The notes: generated from the letters alone by a model not told the origin. DNA of 64,000 nucleotides from Oscheius tipulae (GCA_037178975.1 JASJZH010000001.1:3906001-3970000), one strand, 5' to 3'; counted from the first letter of the stretch, positions 10,466 to 22,807 are shown. Numbers and translations: made by a program.

Positions 10466-11682
10466 CTTTTTGTCATTTCTTTGCCCATAATACAACTTTC
10501 AGATTAGAGGAACTGATTGAAAATTCTTCGTATCGTCAATCAAAATGGTAGATACTTCACACACTCGTAGCCTAGTGAATAAACCTTACAACCTAAATTG
10601 TTTGTCTTTTCTTCTTATGAGATGGTATGGGTGTGGCTTGGAAAAGTTCGAATCTTTTGTTCTTTGTTATAAGAATCTGTTTTGCAGAATAGTTTTCTGA
10701 TCGCTTATCAATCATTTCCCTTCTTCCAAGAAACTCAAAATAGGTCTCGACCTTTGAAGATTCTCTCCATTGACGTCTATAGTCTGTCACGGCTAATTAG
10801 TGATTGATCGTCTCTCCAACTGGCGGCTTCCTGTTCACGAGAGAGGGTCTGATCTTCCAACTATCAAATGCCCAATCTTCAAAGAGTAATGATCAAATGG
10901 TCAGTTAAGAAAAGGGGACATGCTGCAGACGCACCTAGTCATGCGGGCAGAGTGAGATAGCTTGATCGATAGGATACTGACTAATTATACTTCGAACAAA
11001 TAGTGGCGAAGGATTCAGATCCAGCAACTCTTCATCTGGAGATAAGTATCGACTTCCATGTTAATTAGCAACTCGTTTGATCTGTTCTCTCAATATTCCC
11101 TCCCTATGGACATCGATCAGGGTATGAGGGTTTCTCGAATAACCTAGATCCGATAGTTTCAGTCGTTGTCTACCGGATGAAATGACTATCCACTCAGCTC
11201 TCTAGAAAATGTCTAACTTGAAAAGTATTTAGGGTCTTTCGGTTGATTTGCACCGGAGGGTCTGTTCGTGGGGAGTTTCCTTGTCAACCGAATGTTTGGC
11301 GAGAATAATTTATTCAGACTTTTTCTTTTTTAGCGAAAGAACATTTTACGTCAGACAGTATAAAATAAGGAAACTCTGACAACATAAAGATGTACAAGAC
11401 GAAGTTCAGGATTTGGGGGATGATATCACAAGGTAAGGATCGCTGATTGAGATTAAATTGCCTAGAAAAGAGGAGCTTGAGCTAAAACAGGAACCATTCA
11501 ACAGTCAAAGAGCAGTTGTTAAAGGGTAAGTAGATCGGAAAGGTCCTAAAATTATGGATAGAAATGAGGTACGGTAGTTTCAAACTGGAAGAGGAGGCAC
11601 TTTAGGAGTCGGGAATATGCGGGATACCGTAACCGAGATATGTTCAGGAAGAGAAAATTCTCGAAAGTAACTGGATGGACAT
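10466..11682. other. intergenic, no supported gene
   Basis: A 65-codon minus-strand frame at 10593-10790 is the only sizeable open frame and lacks supporting features. No repeat was matched. Confidence 0.35.
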
Positions 11683-12573
11683 CTATTCGTATTCCTCGTA
11701 CTCGTAGAGCCGCTTGTACAGCGGACAGCAGTAGCAGCACCAGCAACTCAGCATGATCAACACTGAAAATGAGAGTTGATACTGTAAAAGAGTCATGTCA
11801 AAAGACTCTTAGTCTCGACCATTAGTGCCAAAAGAACTTACCAACAAGCAGGACAATCGCCGCAATGATGATCGCGACGAGAGCACCAGTCGGAATGGCG
11901 AACGGACAGCAGGAAGGCTTCCAACTGCCCATATAAGGCCATGTACAGCACCAAGTGTAACTGTCCCAGTCAGTTGGCTGAGGACAGAAGGCCAGATATC
12001 CTAAAAAATCTCCTTGATTTCGTAAAAAGAGATTGAAAAATGTATGAGTCATACAGTGTGGCTTTTCTAGGCTCGATAACAACGTTCCCACGCTGTCTGA
12101 AGAGTCACAAAGAATGAGTCACCAACCTCTTACATGTTAGGAGTAATAAACAAACTTTAAAAACAGCAAAAAGGAAAAAAAAGAACTAACCGTATCCACT
12201 GGGACACCAAAATATCCTCCTGTTTCCGAGTCGTCCCTCAATATATTGCGTGATAGGGTCGTTCAACTGAGCCTCTGCGTAGTATACTGAAAATTATGAT
12301 TACTTTGTGCTTCGAGGTTCTATTCCAAACTGGTCTAAAAAAGTTCTCCCTCTTCCTTTGCATCTTATTGTTTTAGAAAAACAATTGGTGTTGCTCAGGA
12401 ACGCAAAGCAATGAACATAGGCAAGTTTAGGGTAGGTAAGTCCGTTTCAGACAGCCATTTTGGAGTAGCTCAATATCAATTGTGTTCCTTTTCTCTGCTC
12501 GTGTAAAAGAAAAGTCAAACTAACCACATCCCAACAAAAAGACTGCCACTGCAAGATGTGTCGGTCGCAGCAT
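11683..12573 (-). CDS. Shisa-like small type I membrane protein
   Basis: Four exons (12525-12573, 12191-12286, 11842-12000, 11683-11762) join in phase to 127 residues. A signal peptide (MLRPTHLAVAVFLLGC) leads to an ectodomain with FWCPSGYGYLAFCPQP, YTWCCTW and SCCPF. One transmembrane helix (GALVAIIIAAIVLLVVLIML) follows, then a Cys-rich juxtamembrane CWCCYCCPLYKR and a short Tyr/Glu tail. Spaced CP..YCC..CCPF ectodomain cysteines, one TM and a Cys cluster after it are the layout of the Shisa superfamily, which affects trafficking or maturation of partner receptors in the ER or at the surface. The juxtamembrane Cys are likely palmitoylated. The partner is unknown. Confidence 0.7.
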
Positions 12574-14820
12574 TTCTTCGCTCTGCAAACCATTTTTTAT
12601 AAGTGTCATTAATTGACAAAAGCAACAGTTTCGAGATGCGACGGAGACGACAGAAGCCGTACAAGCACAGTACAACACAAGTATTTCGAAGCAAAAAAAC
12701 TTGGCAGAGTGCCGAAAAAGGGGATGACTAGGAGCATGTATAGTGAAGTCCTTCTCGCCGTGTGTGGGAAGTGAATCAAGCTCGATAAGGCATCGATTGG
12801 AGATAGGAAGCAGGAGAGCGAGAGGGAACAGTCCGTGAATCAGAAGGACCGGAAGGGAAGAAGGTCTCGGAGATCGATAGGAAACTGTTTGCGAGGAATA
12901 CAAATAAGGAATGCGTCTCTCAGAAAGAGACACGTGGGCTATTCACACCGGAGAAATCAGACGACGAGAAAAGCTGTTGTTGATAGATGCAATGGAAGTT
13001 CAAAGTGAAACAAATCTACAATGATGTAACAACACTACAATTACAGCAACTAGTTCCAACTAGCCCATAAATTGTACTCAAGTAATGAAGTATGCCCTTT
13101 CCCCAGTAAACGGTATCAGGATTGGATAAATCTTGTAACAACTGGCTGCAAATTGGACTACCTGTTCCATGATTGCAGGTGAGTTTTAGGGCGTGTTTGG
13201 TAAAGAAAATCCGTAATTGATCACATGATTCCTTTTAGTACAGATAAAAGTTTGATGTGGAAGAGTGATCGAACTGATGATTCAAAACTTTCAGCTATGA
13301 TTCCAGAAGAATAGGTAGTCAGATCAACTGTTTGTTGCAAGATCTCGAAAACTCCCGACACCCTTGTCGTTTCAAAAACGCAAACAAAGAGAGACAGGGG
13401 AGGAGAACTGGGAAGCCCTGGCAGCTGTAATGTTATCAGCAACTACTTTGCTTCAAACAGATAGACAAGCTTGTTAGTTATTCGGATATTGGCCGGACAG
13501 TAGTCGTCTCTTTTTCACACTGCGAAATTCATTCAAGCAGGGCGCCAGATCGTGTGAACAGAACCATTATTGGCGAGTGGTTGTACGACTTTCTTCTTGA
13601 AATCTAGTATTCTTGGGGAAAAGATGCCGAACCTAGGAGACGAGAACACAGACTTGAATGATCTAGCTGTTGATTCTCGCAACCTTGGCGCGAACTTCGA
13701 GAGTTTGGCAGAAAAAACCCAAAAGGTATAAGTATAGTAGTAAGCAAAGAATGTAAACAAAGTTGAGGAAGTCTAGAAATAGTACTACTATCGATCGAGG
13801 CTAGCCTTCGGCGTTCGGACCTGAACCGCGGACTGAGGCACAAGGACAAACACAGAGCCCCACCAGCCGTGTGTCACTGTGCAAATAGGGAGGCTCACTG
13901 AGGAGGAGACACGACAACATAAGATTAGATGATAACCGACTCACTTGGGGTACACACAATTAATCGAGGTGTTCCATGGATTAGAAAGTTGTTAGGTTGA
14001 ATATTTTCTAAACACAGTAACTGGTTCAACTCGAGGCAAACTGTTTACTGCTCGCACCAAATTCCGAGTGCTCTGAATAAGAAAACTGTGTGCACAAGCC
14101 TCTAATCTGATAGCTCGATTTGTAACTTTTGGATAGAAATCTTTTGCAATAGCTGCAATGGAAAGGCAAATGTAGACTCAGAAAGGTAAGTGAGTTTTCG
14201 TCCCATTCCCAGCCCGAGGGTTCGATCGATCTGTATGCAAATAAGGGAGTAGAAGGCAACAAGCCGGTCAACCTGCCAGCTTGTTGTAATGCGATGCCGC
14301 GGATTCCCAAGGTATCCGCAAATAGCATATTCTATTTGTAGGATGATCATCAGTCAGAAGAAGAGAAGGATTCGAATATAACTTCTGAGAAAAAGACAGG
14401 GGAAACGTAACGGGAACACAAAAATTAATAATTGTGTTGTGAAAGGAATACGTTTAGCGGAACTAAAAGTAACAGTTGCAAAGATTACAAGAGCGTCTGG
14501 GACCCTTGCGGCTCCCATTGTTGGCAAACAGCGGAGATGCCCGCTTGCTGAATCACAAACACGGGTCGGCACAGGGACACTGACCAGAGGAAGACGACTA
14601 TAAAATCTCTTTATTATGGTACCTAGAAAACAATTACTTATCCGTAATTACTGTGAGTGGCGAGTGTGGATAGGAAGAAGTAAGTAGAGGGAAGGCTCTC
14701 CGGGAGGAGGTGCTCGATTGGACCCGTTCGAAAAGATTGAGGCAACAGAAGAGAAAGAAAGAGTAAGTGAAGAAGAGCCACGAGAGATCACAGTTTTTAA
14801 AGGATTTGGAGAATAGGAAA
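12574..14820. other. intergenic, no supported gene
   Basis: Many minus-strand open frames of 70-140 codons occur here, but none has a domain, a signal peptide with good context, or consistent splice sites. The stretch is probably regulatory or non-coding sequence downstream of the SLC35F gene and upstream of the Shisa-like gene. Confidence 0.4.
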
Positions 14821-17406
14821 CTATTGACGGGTTTCGGCAACGACGACTCGACGACCGTGAACAGGACAGTTTTGAATCTGAGCGACGGCGGTTGGAGGAG
14901 CTGAGATCTGGACGGATCCTTCGGTAGAGTCGGTCTCTTCGAAACAGCAGCTACAACAGCAACAGCAGGCGAAAAGACAGGGACAGACTCGACGCGGCTC
15001 ATCAGCATCCCGGACCTGCAAAAGAGATTGTGGTTTGTCTAACTGTCTTTTGCCTGAGTTGGACGGACGGAATAGATGATAGAACCCGTGATGACGACAA
15101 TGAAAGAGACAAAGTAGAGATAGTGGAACTGAAGAAGTGAATGATAAAAATAAATTGACATAAACTCACAGTGTCCTTGAAAAGGAAGATTCCAAACAAA
15201 AGAGAGTAAAAGTCTGCTGTCAGCGTGGCCAGATTGAACATCAAGGCGGATGTCTTTTGGAGGACGACCGTGACCAGAGAATAGAAAATGAACATGGAAA
15301 TGGCGAAGAGGGCAAACGAGCCGACTGTTCCCATTGTCCAGTTGATTTCGGCCAACTGCTTGTGCTCGAGGATCGCCCTAAAGTGTTTCTATTCGAGTTA
15401 AGCTTTTCACAGCCTACATCTGAACTCCAGAGATCAAGACTCCAAACAGTCCCACCATTCCCAGATACTCTACTCGACTGTACTGCTTCACTAGAAACTC
15501 TTCCGAGACATTCGCTATAGCATACAGCACAGCTCCTCCCAGACAGAGGAAGTCTCCAGCTATTCGGCTACTACCTGGAAGGATAAATGTCAAGAGTTTT
15601 CCCCTATGTCAACAAACTAAACAAATGCTCAAAACCCTACCCCCAGCGGCTCCTTTGTCATCCAAAATGTCAGCCCAGATCAGACAGGCGATTCCGACCA
15701 GACAGACACAGACTCCAACAATGTGACTGATCAGGTAGCGAACGGAAAGGAAGAGCCAGCTGAGAAGCATGACAGTGGGAATGGTCGAGCAATCGAGAAG
15801 CTGGACACTGGTCAGTGTGGTGAACTGGTAGGCGTAGACAATCATGTAGTTGGCTTCGACGTCGATGATGGCAAGCAGTAGGTATTTCCACCATCGACGT
15901 CGCAGAACTTCTATCAGACCATCGTCCCCGCCTTTACACGAAAGAGCCGTGCAGTAGACGAAGCAGAGGAGGAAGTAGTTGACAAAAGATTGCGCTGAAA
16001 AAGTTTGGTCTTGGAAAATATTTTATATTATACGAATTTGACGGAATTTTTAAAAATAACTTATTTGAAAACTTTAGACTTTTATCTAAAGAAGTGGAAC
16101 ACTCTTTTAGTGAAGGTTGGCCTTTGGTCTATGCGGTTAGTCAATTCCGATTCATTCCCAAAACGTTTTAAAATAGCTGAATTGGTCACGAGAGTCAAAG
16201 TACAATATAAAATATAAAATCCTAGTTTTGGAGTAAGAAGTGAGTCTGTTTCCCAGGATTGTTTTCCAATATGTCCACGAATCCTACATCCATGCGAATT
16301 TGGCAGAAGAAAAATACACGGCTCGTAAAGTCAATTCTCTCGGACGGTTTTTTAAGACCATGCAAAAAGCTAAAAACCAATAAAAAAAAAGACTAACCTG
16401 CTGGCGCGTTAACCCCTTCTTTGAAAAGCAACGTCGATGAAACTCCCGTTCCGCAGAGACACAATGACAGAATTTGTCCCAAGGCCAAGCCTTTGGCCGT
16501 TCGACTGAAAATTCAATATAAGTTCAAAGTAAGACACAACAGACATCAGAGCCTCCGTTTTTGGCGACATAAACTGACGATTTTCGTGGATTGACTGGCA
16601 AGCATCTGACTCAAAACTGTGGTCTAGATGGGCGGGATCGATTGCGGTATGCTGTGGCAATCGGAAAGACGAACTGTTAGGAGACAGATAACAAACAGCC
16701 ACTGTTTGATCACTGACCCGAACTTCTGGTAAGCGAAATTATCGAATTGTGCAAGGGTTTCGGGCGAGAGGATTATGTTCTGGGAACTGATTTTTGGCTG
16801 GGTAGTACGGAGATACTGGTATTTTGTTCACACTTTTTTGGAAAGTCTATTCTTCCTAGACGAATGACCTATTTGGATCTATTTTAGAAACATGAGTGGT
16901 TATAGATTTCAGGAAACTAAAGGAACGAACGACATACCTGATGTTTTCATCCTCGCAACACGGGGAACAGTTTATACCCTCCTCGGGATCGTCTTCTGGC
17001 AACTGTGCTGTCCTGAATGTACTCTGTCAAAAACAGATCGAGAAGAGCTACCTGGTAGGAGGAGGTGGCGGTGCAAAGGGATTTCTGTGTGGCTGTACTC
17101 CGGGCGGCAACTGTTGATAGTGATGCTGTTGCAGGTGCTGGACTGATCTGTTTTGTAAGTTCGAATGATGCGCCACGGAACCGTTGCCGTAGCTCGGACC
17201 GGGCTGGACCATCTGTCTGGCAGCTTGGTACGAGCAGCGCTGCTGGACGGCCAGAAGAGGCCGGCGCTCTCCTCCGTAGATGGACTCGTGGTAGGAGCAG
17301 TTGGCTGGAAAGAGTATATTTCATAGTCGAGAGGATCTCGGTCACTCAATACATTTAGCGGGGTATCGAGAGCAAAAAGGGCAGGGAAATGGAACACTTT
17401 AGTCAT
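14821..17406 (-). CDS. SLC35F1/F2-type nucleotide-sugar-family transporter
   Basis: Ten exons join in phase (17346-17406, 17052-17304, 16938-17012, 16718-16786, 16398-16504, 15641-15994, 15418-15574, 15170-15377, 15044-15128, 15002-15015), giving 460 residues. The first about 155 residues are a cytosolic Gln/Pro/His-rich tail. Ten predicted helices of the DUF914/SLC35F fold follow, with hallmark [36 protein letters not shown] and [19 protein letters not shown]. The substrate is unknown for this subfamily; it sits in Golgi or endosomal membranes in other animals. The strict splice model ends DSPGC. The same acceptor region also opens a 62-residue frame to 14821 with a run of Cys (ACCCCCSCC) and a Pro/Val-rich tail that looks coding, so an alternative C terminus is likely and the span is extended to cover it. 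The start at 17406 is the first Met of the frame. Confidence 0.82.
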
Positions 17407-18620
17407 TGTGCGGGTAGACGCGACTTGGCGGTGGATTATTTCCCGTGGCCGTTATTCATCTCCATCTAAGCGTCGAGTCTAGCGTTTCCTCCCTATCCGC
17501 AGGGTGGTCCCCAGAGGCTCTTGTCCCACTTCGGGAACCCCTCAACACATGTTTAGGTGGTCTTTGTAAAGCACACGCAACCCAGTTATTGGGTGTCGAG
17601 GTGCACGGCGAATTACATCGAAATGAACGGCGGAAGACAACTGTTTTGCCGACACGCGGATCACGACAAGCTTTTTCTGATGGATTGTGGCAAATAGGCC
17701 ACGAGATGGCAACTTTTGCTCTATTCAATTGGAATTTTTGTTAGAACTGATTTCTGTCCCCTTGGATTAATCTAACGTAGCAGAGAGACATCTATTCGGA
17801 TTTAATGTTGAAAGGATAGTAAAGGTAAAGTTTGATAAAGGCCCCGTAAATTAAAAATGCTCGACAAGAAAGAAAGTTCGTCCTCCTCAAGCACCTGTTG
17901 TCTAATTTAGAATAAAAACCTGTCACTCACTGAGGCATGTCAGCCCGCAGGGAGTTGTAATAACGAACGAGGAAGGGAGTCACAGAAGCATCAACTACTA
18001 GTGTTTTTGAATGGAAAACAATCAACATTTTTCCAAGTTCAATGTCAAAGATCTCCTGTCCTTTGTCTACTTATCGCGGCCAGACTTCGTACTTATCAGA
18101 ACAGTGAAATGTGCTACTTGCAACAGTGGTAAAAGAGCTATTATCTCAGTTCTACGAAGGCTTCAAAAGAATGAAAAGTAGCGAAAAGAGAAAAAGAGAC
18201 GAGAACTTGAGAAAGAGAGATGGGACGAGGGGGGTGCGTGAAAAGGCGTCAAATTTCATTGCCCGAGTCCAGTTCATTTCGCGAGGACTCGTAAAAATCG
18301 TGTAAAAATCAATTATATTGAGCTGAGAAGGCTCTGTTGTCGGGAAGGCAATTAATAAAGAGAGGGCCAGCTCAACAGCAGTCACTCCGCCCACCTGCAC
18401 CCGACGAGCGGTACATCTTGCCGACGAATGTCCGAGAATCTTACAGGACCGTTTAGAATTAGCATGGAGAGTGGCAGTCGATAAAACGACTCATAGTCTT
18501 TCTCTCCAGCGCGAGAAGCTTATGATGGCCTCTCACAAATCACGCCCCGGGGGGTTTCGCGAGGCCCTCTCCCTCTCTATGCTTGCCTCCTTTTTCAGAC
18601 TCACCTTTTGAAGAGCCATC
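17407..18620. other. intergenic, promoter side of the SLC35F gene
   Basis: Open frames here are short and low-complexity. No gene or repeat was recognised. Confidence 0.35.
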
Positions 18621-18999
18621 TCGCCCAGACGTGGTCATAGTAGGTAGGTATGATAAGGAGAAATGGCAGTAAGTGATAAGGAGAGTTCGAGAAGATGCAC
18701 TGATAGACAATGGAGTCGCTCTCCGGGGACTGAAAGAAGAATGACTTCTGGGCTCAACTTCTTACTGGTTTTGATTTGACAAACATTACCAAAAGCATTC
18801 TGCTGTTATTAGGAAAAGATACTCAAAGTCGTCTTCAATTTGTAGTGTCCTCACTGACCTCTCACTTGTATCCTTTGAACCCTTTTCAAACTTTCACAAA
18901 ATAACTTTAATTAGCAGTTGCATAGCACTCAAAATATATAGTTCTTCAGATATATACTGTCACTTTAGGGAGGTACATGACCTAGAAAAAGTTGGTTGA

Positions 19000-20300
19000 A
19001 CATCATTGCGACTACGAGGCTTAGCTGTGGTTAAATTTCCTAATTTCTCGCTCATAACTTGCAGTCATCCAGTTGTCTATATGTTTCTTTCGGAAAAGTT
19101 TATTGTAGAATATCGAGGTCAGAAGATAGCTTATGAGCATCAGTTGAATAAATGTCTAGAATCAGTTTTCATGAAAAAATTCATTGTACCTTGCAAGCCA
19201 TTCCAATCGTGACTTTCTCCCATTTCAATTCATTAATAATAATATTTTCGATATTACTCCACAGCATGTAACTTTTTTAGCAAGTTCTCATCGTAGATTA
19301 GTTTTGACAACTCGAACCAGAAAAGACTCAAGTAGTTTAGTTTCAGAGAAGCCTGGGCCGGCGACGTAAGCGTAAGCGACTGGTGACATACCATTCTGTT
19401 TACAAGATCCAGGCTTCGGTCGGGAAACTTCCCACACAGATCTCTCTACTACTAAAACGTAATGGTGTCTGTCCGTCCGTGCGTCATCACGAGCAAAAAT
19501 TTGGCAAGTGATGGCATGTCAAGAAGTTGTGCTGTTCAAAAAGCTATTGCCAATATTGGGTGACATGTCAGCTTTGGATGCGCTCTAAAACTTTGATTTT
19601 GCCGCAATGAAGCCGCTGGGAGCCTTTTGTTACTACAAAGCGGTGCAGCCGCCAATGCAAATAGAAGACAAACAAAGGGACGGCGAAGCCGTCGAAGACG
19701 ACTAGTTGATAACGAAAGAAGTGAGTGTCGATGAGAACATGGAGGTAGCCACTATTCGAATATAATATGGTTTGTCACATATATGAATCCTGATACAGTA
19801 TATGCACCCAGCTGGCAGCAAATGTATTGAAACTCACTGCACGAACTGCTTTTCCAATTGAGTACTACAAGAGTCGAAAGCAAGCAGCTCACAACGATTT
19901 GCCAGCGAGAAAATTCATGGCGTCAGGATCAATTCCTATAAAATTTCGCTTGTACTCTAAAACCCTACAAGACTTACAAAGTTTCTGAGAGAGTTGCAAG
20001 CACTGGCAATCGTATCCCAGACACATTGAACTACAATGAAGTATGGGTATGTCTATCTCTTGTTCTTAACCAGCAACAGTCTGACCAGAACGATCGTTGT
20101 AAGTGGAATTGTAATCAATGTAGAGGTCAAGCTGCTGATCTAATGAATGTCCATGCCGAGTACTAACTTTTCTATAAATAGATTGGTGAGTGTGTCTTCG
20201 CAAAAATTTCTTACAAAAAGCTGCATTCTCATGCCATTTTGAGTGTTCCACTTGCAATGTTAGACCCAAACCCCTCCGCAGCTGACACTGTCTGAATAGC
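19000..20300 (-). pseudogene. tandem duplication unit 1: decayed membrane-protein gene
   Basis: The parts 19000-19170, 19830-19940 and 19980-20300 match 20400-20530, 20920-21015 and 21220-21545 in the same order and orientation. Read on the minus strand, the unit keeps a coding-like frame: HSKWHENAAF, KLVLGMDIH, CVWD.., and the helix SRWQIVVSCLLSTLVVLNWK, with donors conserved at the exon ends. Here the codon after KLVLGMDIH is TAG where unit 2 has CAG, and the exon carrying SRWQ is frameshifted. The ancestral protein had at least two or three membrane helices. I considered a PEX11-type membrane protein but cannot support it. A Helitron (19441-19705) sits inside the unit. Confidence 0.55.
19441..19705 (+). 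mobile_element. non-autonomous Helitron, copy 1 (best preserved)
   Basis: The 5' end is TCTCTCTACTACTAAA after an A. The 3' end has a perfect hairpin (GACGGC-GAA-GCCGTC) ending 9 nt before CTAG, followed by T. A|TC....hairpin....CTRR|T is the Helitron signature: insertion between A and T, with no target duplication and no inverted terminal repeats. It is about 265 bp and has no coding capacity. Related copies are at 32710, 34896 and 46267. Confidence 0.75.
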
Positions 20301-21550
20301 CGTCTCGACCAGACGTAGGCATTCTATATAGGAATGATAACAAAAGTACAAGAAAAAAATGACCTCCCTCTGCCAGATCGATGCCAGGATAGACCATTCC
20401 AACAACGAGGCTTAACTGTCAAACTACTTTTTAGCTCGTTCACTTGCAACTTACAGTAATCCAGTTGTTCAAATAATCCAATGTTTCTTTTGGAAGTCTA
20501 TAGAAAAACATTGAAGACAAGTTATAGCTGATCAGCATCAGTTGGACGAAAGTCTAGAATCCGTTCAGAATTCCGATGTCTTCGGATCAGAATCCGAAGA
20601 CAGATCGGAATCAGTAGAGACACCATCACTATGCAGAAAATTGTAAGGTAGCAATGGGCGTCACTCTTCAACTGTTCTTTTTTTTTTTACAAAATTTCAA
20701 CTGACCTCCAATAGCCAGTCTATTGGGTCAAGGGTGCGCTTTGTATATACAATAGTCTACACAAGTGCAGTATATTGAGAAGGCAGTTTGGAATAATAAG
20801 GCACCAAGCAAGGAACCGAAGTTTATTGATTTCTCCCAGCCTGGAAAGTAGGTAAGTCGGAACGTTTTTACAATTATCTCTCGATAGTAGATACCCGATA
20901 TACCAGTACAAAAACAGGTTTGGGACTCACTGGACAAACAGTTTTTTCCAGTTGAGGGCTATAAGAGTCGAAAGCAGGCAGCTGACCGCAATTTGCCAAC
21001 GAGAAAATTCCAAGAGCGGTGTCAGAAGCAAGTCCTACAAAGAAACTTTAGAAAGTGACGGAATACCTTTAGATTGTTACATAAATCTCAACATGTGGAG
21101 GTAAATACTGTAACTAACTACTGTTACAAGACACCAGCTACAATTAGAGTGTGCTTTTCGACCAGTCAACTGTAAAATAGAAAGCTGTTCAAAAAACTTT
21201 CAACACAAACTCACAAAAAATTCAAAGGTTCTGAGACAGTTGCATCCCAGACACATTGGACTACGATAAAGTACAGATATATCTGTTTCTTGTTCTTAAT
21301 GGGCAAGAGTCGGAGCAGAACAAGTATTGTAAGTGGAATAGCAACCAATGTAGAGGTCAAACTGCTGATCTGATGAATGTCCATGCCGAGTACTAACTTC
21401 TCTTCCAACAGTTGTGTGTCTTGCATTGTAGAATTCATGTATCTCTGCAAATTTTCTTCGTGATTCTCCCAAAAAGCAGCATTCTCATGCCATTTTGAGT
21501 GTCCCACTTATACCACAACCCCCTCCTCAGCTGGCGCCATTTGAATAGCT
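20301..21550 (-). pseudogene. tandem duplication unit 2: partly open membrane-protein gene remnant
   Basis: Minus-strand exon 21507-21215 is open for 98 codons and contains HENAAFWENHEENLQRYMNS, LEEKLVLGMDIHQIS, the helix STLVAIPLTILVLLRLL and YFIVVQCVWDATV. Relative to unit 1 it has lost 16 nt after GGGAT, which shifts the frame before the conserved donor. The next exons, SRWQIAVSCLLSTLIALNWK and then INKLRFLAWCLIIPNCLLN, are open but no longer join in phase. With the stop in unit 1, both copies look non-functional, though unit 2 may have died recently. The family was not recognised. Confidence 0.5.
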
Positions 21551-22587
21551 TTCGGATTTGCAAGTGAGAACCTGTTCGCAGAGGGATACTGGCAAAAAGC
21601 CGCAACAATCAGACTAGAAACGCGAATTGCGTGTTTTCCAAAGATTTATTGCCAATTGGACTGGCTTTTCGAGAGCTCTTCTGAAGTTTTAAAGCCACTG
21701 TAGGTGAAAACTATGGTTTGGAAACACTTGCCTTGACATAGATAGCTAGGGTTACAAACATTTTTATTGAATTGTTTTGCATTGCTCATGTTTACAGGCG
21801 ATTTTTGATTTACGATAGGTGGAAGGAAACTGAGACATAGTTGTTGCGTTTCATTTACTGTAGATTTGACCGAAAAGCGGAAACACGTCGTTGAGGATCA
21901 TGCTTGGTCATTCCACATTAGACTTCTCTTTGGAAACTGATCTTTGAATGGAAGAGGACATGCGATCGGGTCCAAACGGAAATCATGGGAGAGTTAAAAA
22001 GTATACAGGATGTCAAGAACAAAACAGTGGTGAAATATCTATCTCCTTCTCCCGAATTGCCCTCATAACAATGGCTATACCTCTGTTACCCTGTCCGAAC
22101 ACTCATTGTACACAGACTGATCTCGCTGAGAAACAGCTACTTACCCTTCCTTCCTGAATTCTACAATCCGGTTGCATGTGCAATTTGCCGTCTGTCTTTC
22201 TTACAGACAGATTGGCAGAATAAGAACTTTGGGGGATAATTGGACTGGACCTGGTCTCACGACTTTGGAGATAGATTTCTGAGTCTTTGCCTATCCAGTT
22301 TGTTTTTCCGGATCGAGTCAAACGACCTCGTCTACATTCAAAGGCCTCCTGGAGATCCGCAATTTGCATCAGATGCCGGTCACTACAACAGGATCCGAAG
22401 TGCAGGCCATTATACATTAGAATGCCGACGGCGAGTTTTTGACCGCCGGCGGCACACAAAGCCCACCTTCAAGTTAAGGCTCGTTTATCCGCGACGGAAC
22501 GGGGGGCGGACCGGGACTGACTGTACTTAAGCCGAGGCTGTGGATGGCAGAGACACAGCTGACTCGTCTCCAGCCTCCTCTGTCGAA
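21551..22587. other. intergenic, no supported gene
   Basis: No domain or consistent exon structure was seen. The right part is upstream sequence of the second CLGG peptide gene. Confidence 0.35.
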
Positions 22588-22807
22588 ATGATTGCCGCTC
22601 AAATCAAGGCTGTAAGTCTTCTATTCCAGACCTTAAAGCTCAACGCACTCGCTCAACAGACTCATTCTTTCCCTTTCAACTCTCTGTTTCCAGCTTCTTC
22701 TCGTTGCTTGCATCCTACTTCTGGCCGGCCAGACCTACGCTTGTCTCGGAGGACAGGGCGGCGGATGCTGTGGACAGCCTCAGTGTCCAACCCCTTGTGG
22801 AAAGTAA
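22588..22807 (+). CDS. small secreted Cys-rich peptide (CLGG..CCGQP type), copy 2
   Basis: Two exons (22588-22611, 22694-22807; 82-nt phase-0 intron) encode 45 residues: signal peptide LLLVACILLLAGQTYA, then the mature peptide CLGGQGGGCCGQPQCPTPCGK. It is a clear paralogue of 7344-7528, 15 kb away on the same strand. The intron position and phase, the five mature Cys and the terminal PCGK are conserved, while the residues between the Cys have changed. That pattern suggests purifying selection on the Cys frame. The role is unknown; secretion is inferred from the leader. Confidence 0.75.

Noticed and set aside
10593-10790. 65-codon minus-strand frame
   Set aside because: Plausible composition but no family, no leader and no neighbours in phase.
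12520-12933. 137-codon minus-strand frame
   Set aside because: Only its end (the exon from 12573) belongs to a real gene, the Shisa-like protein; the rest is upstream non-coding sequence.
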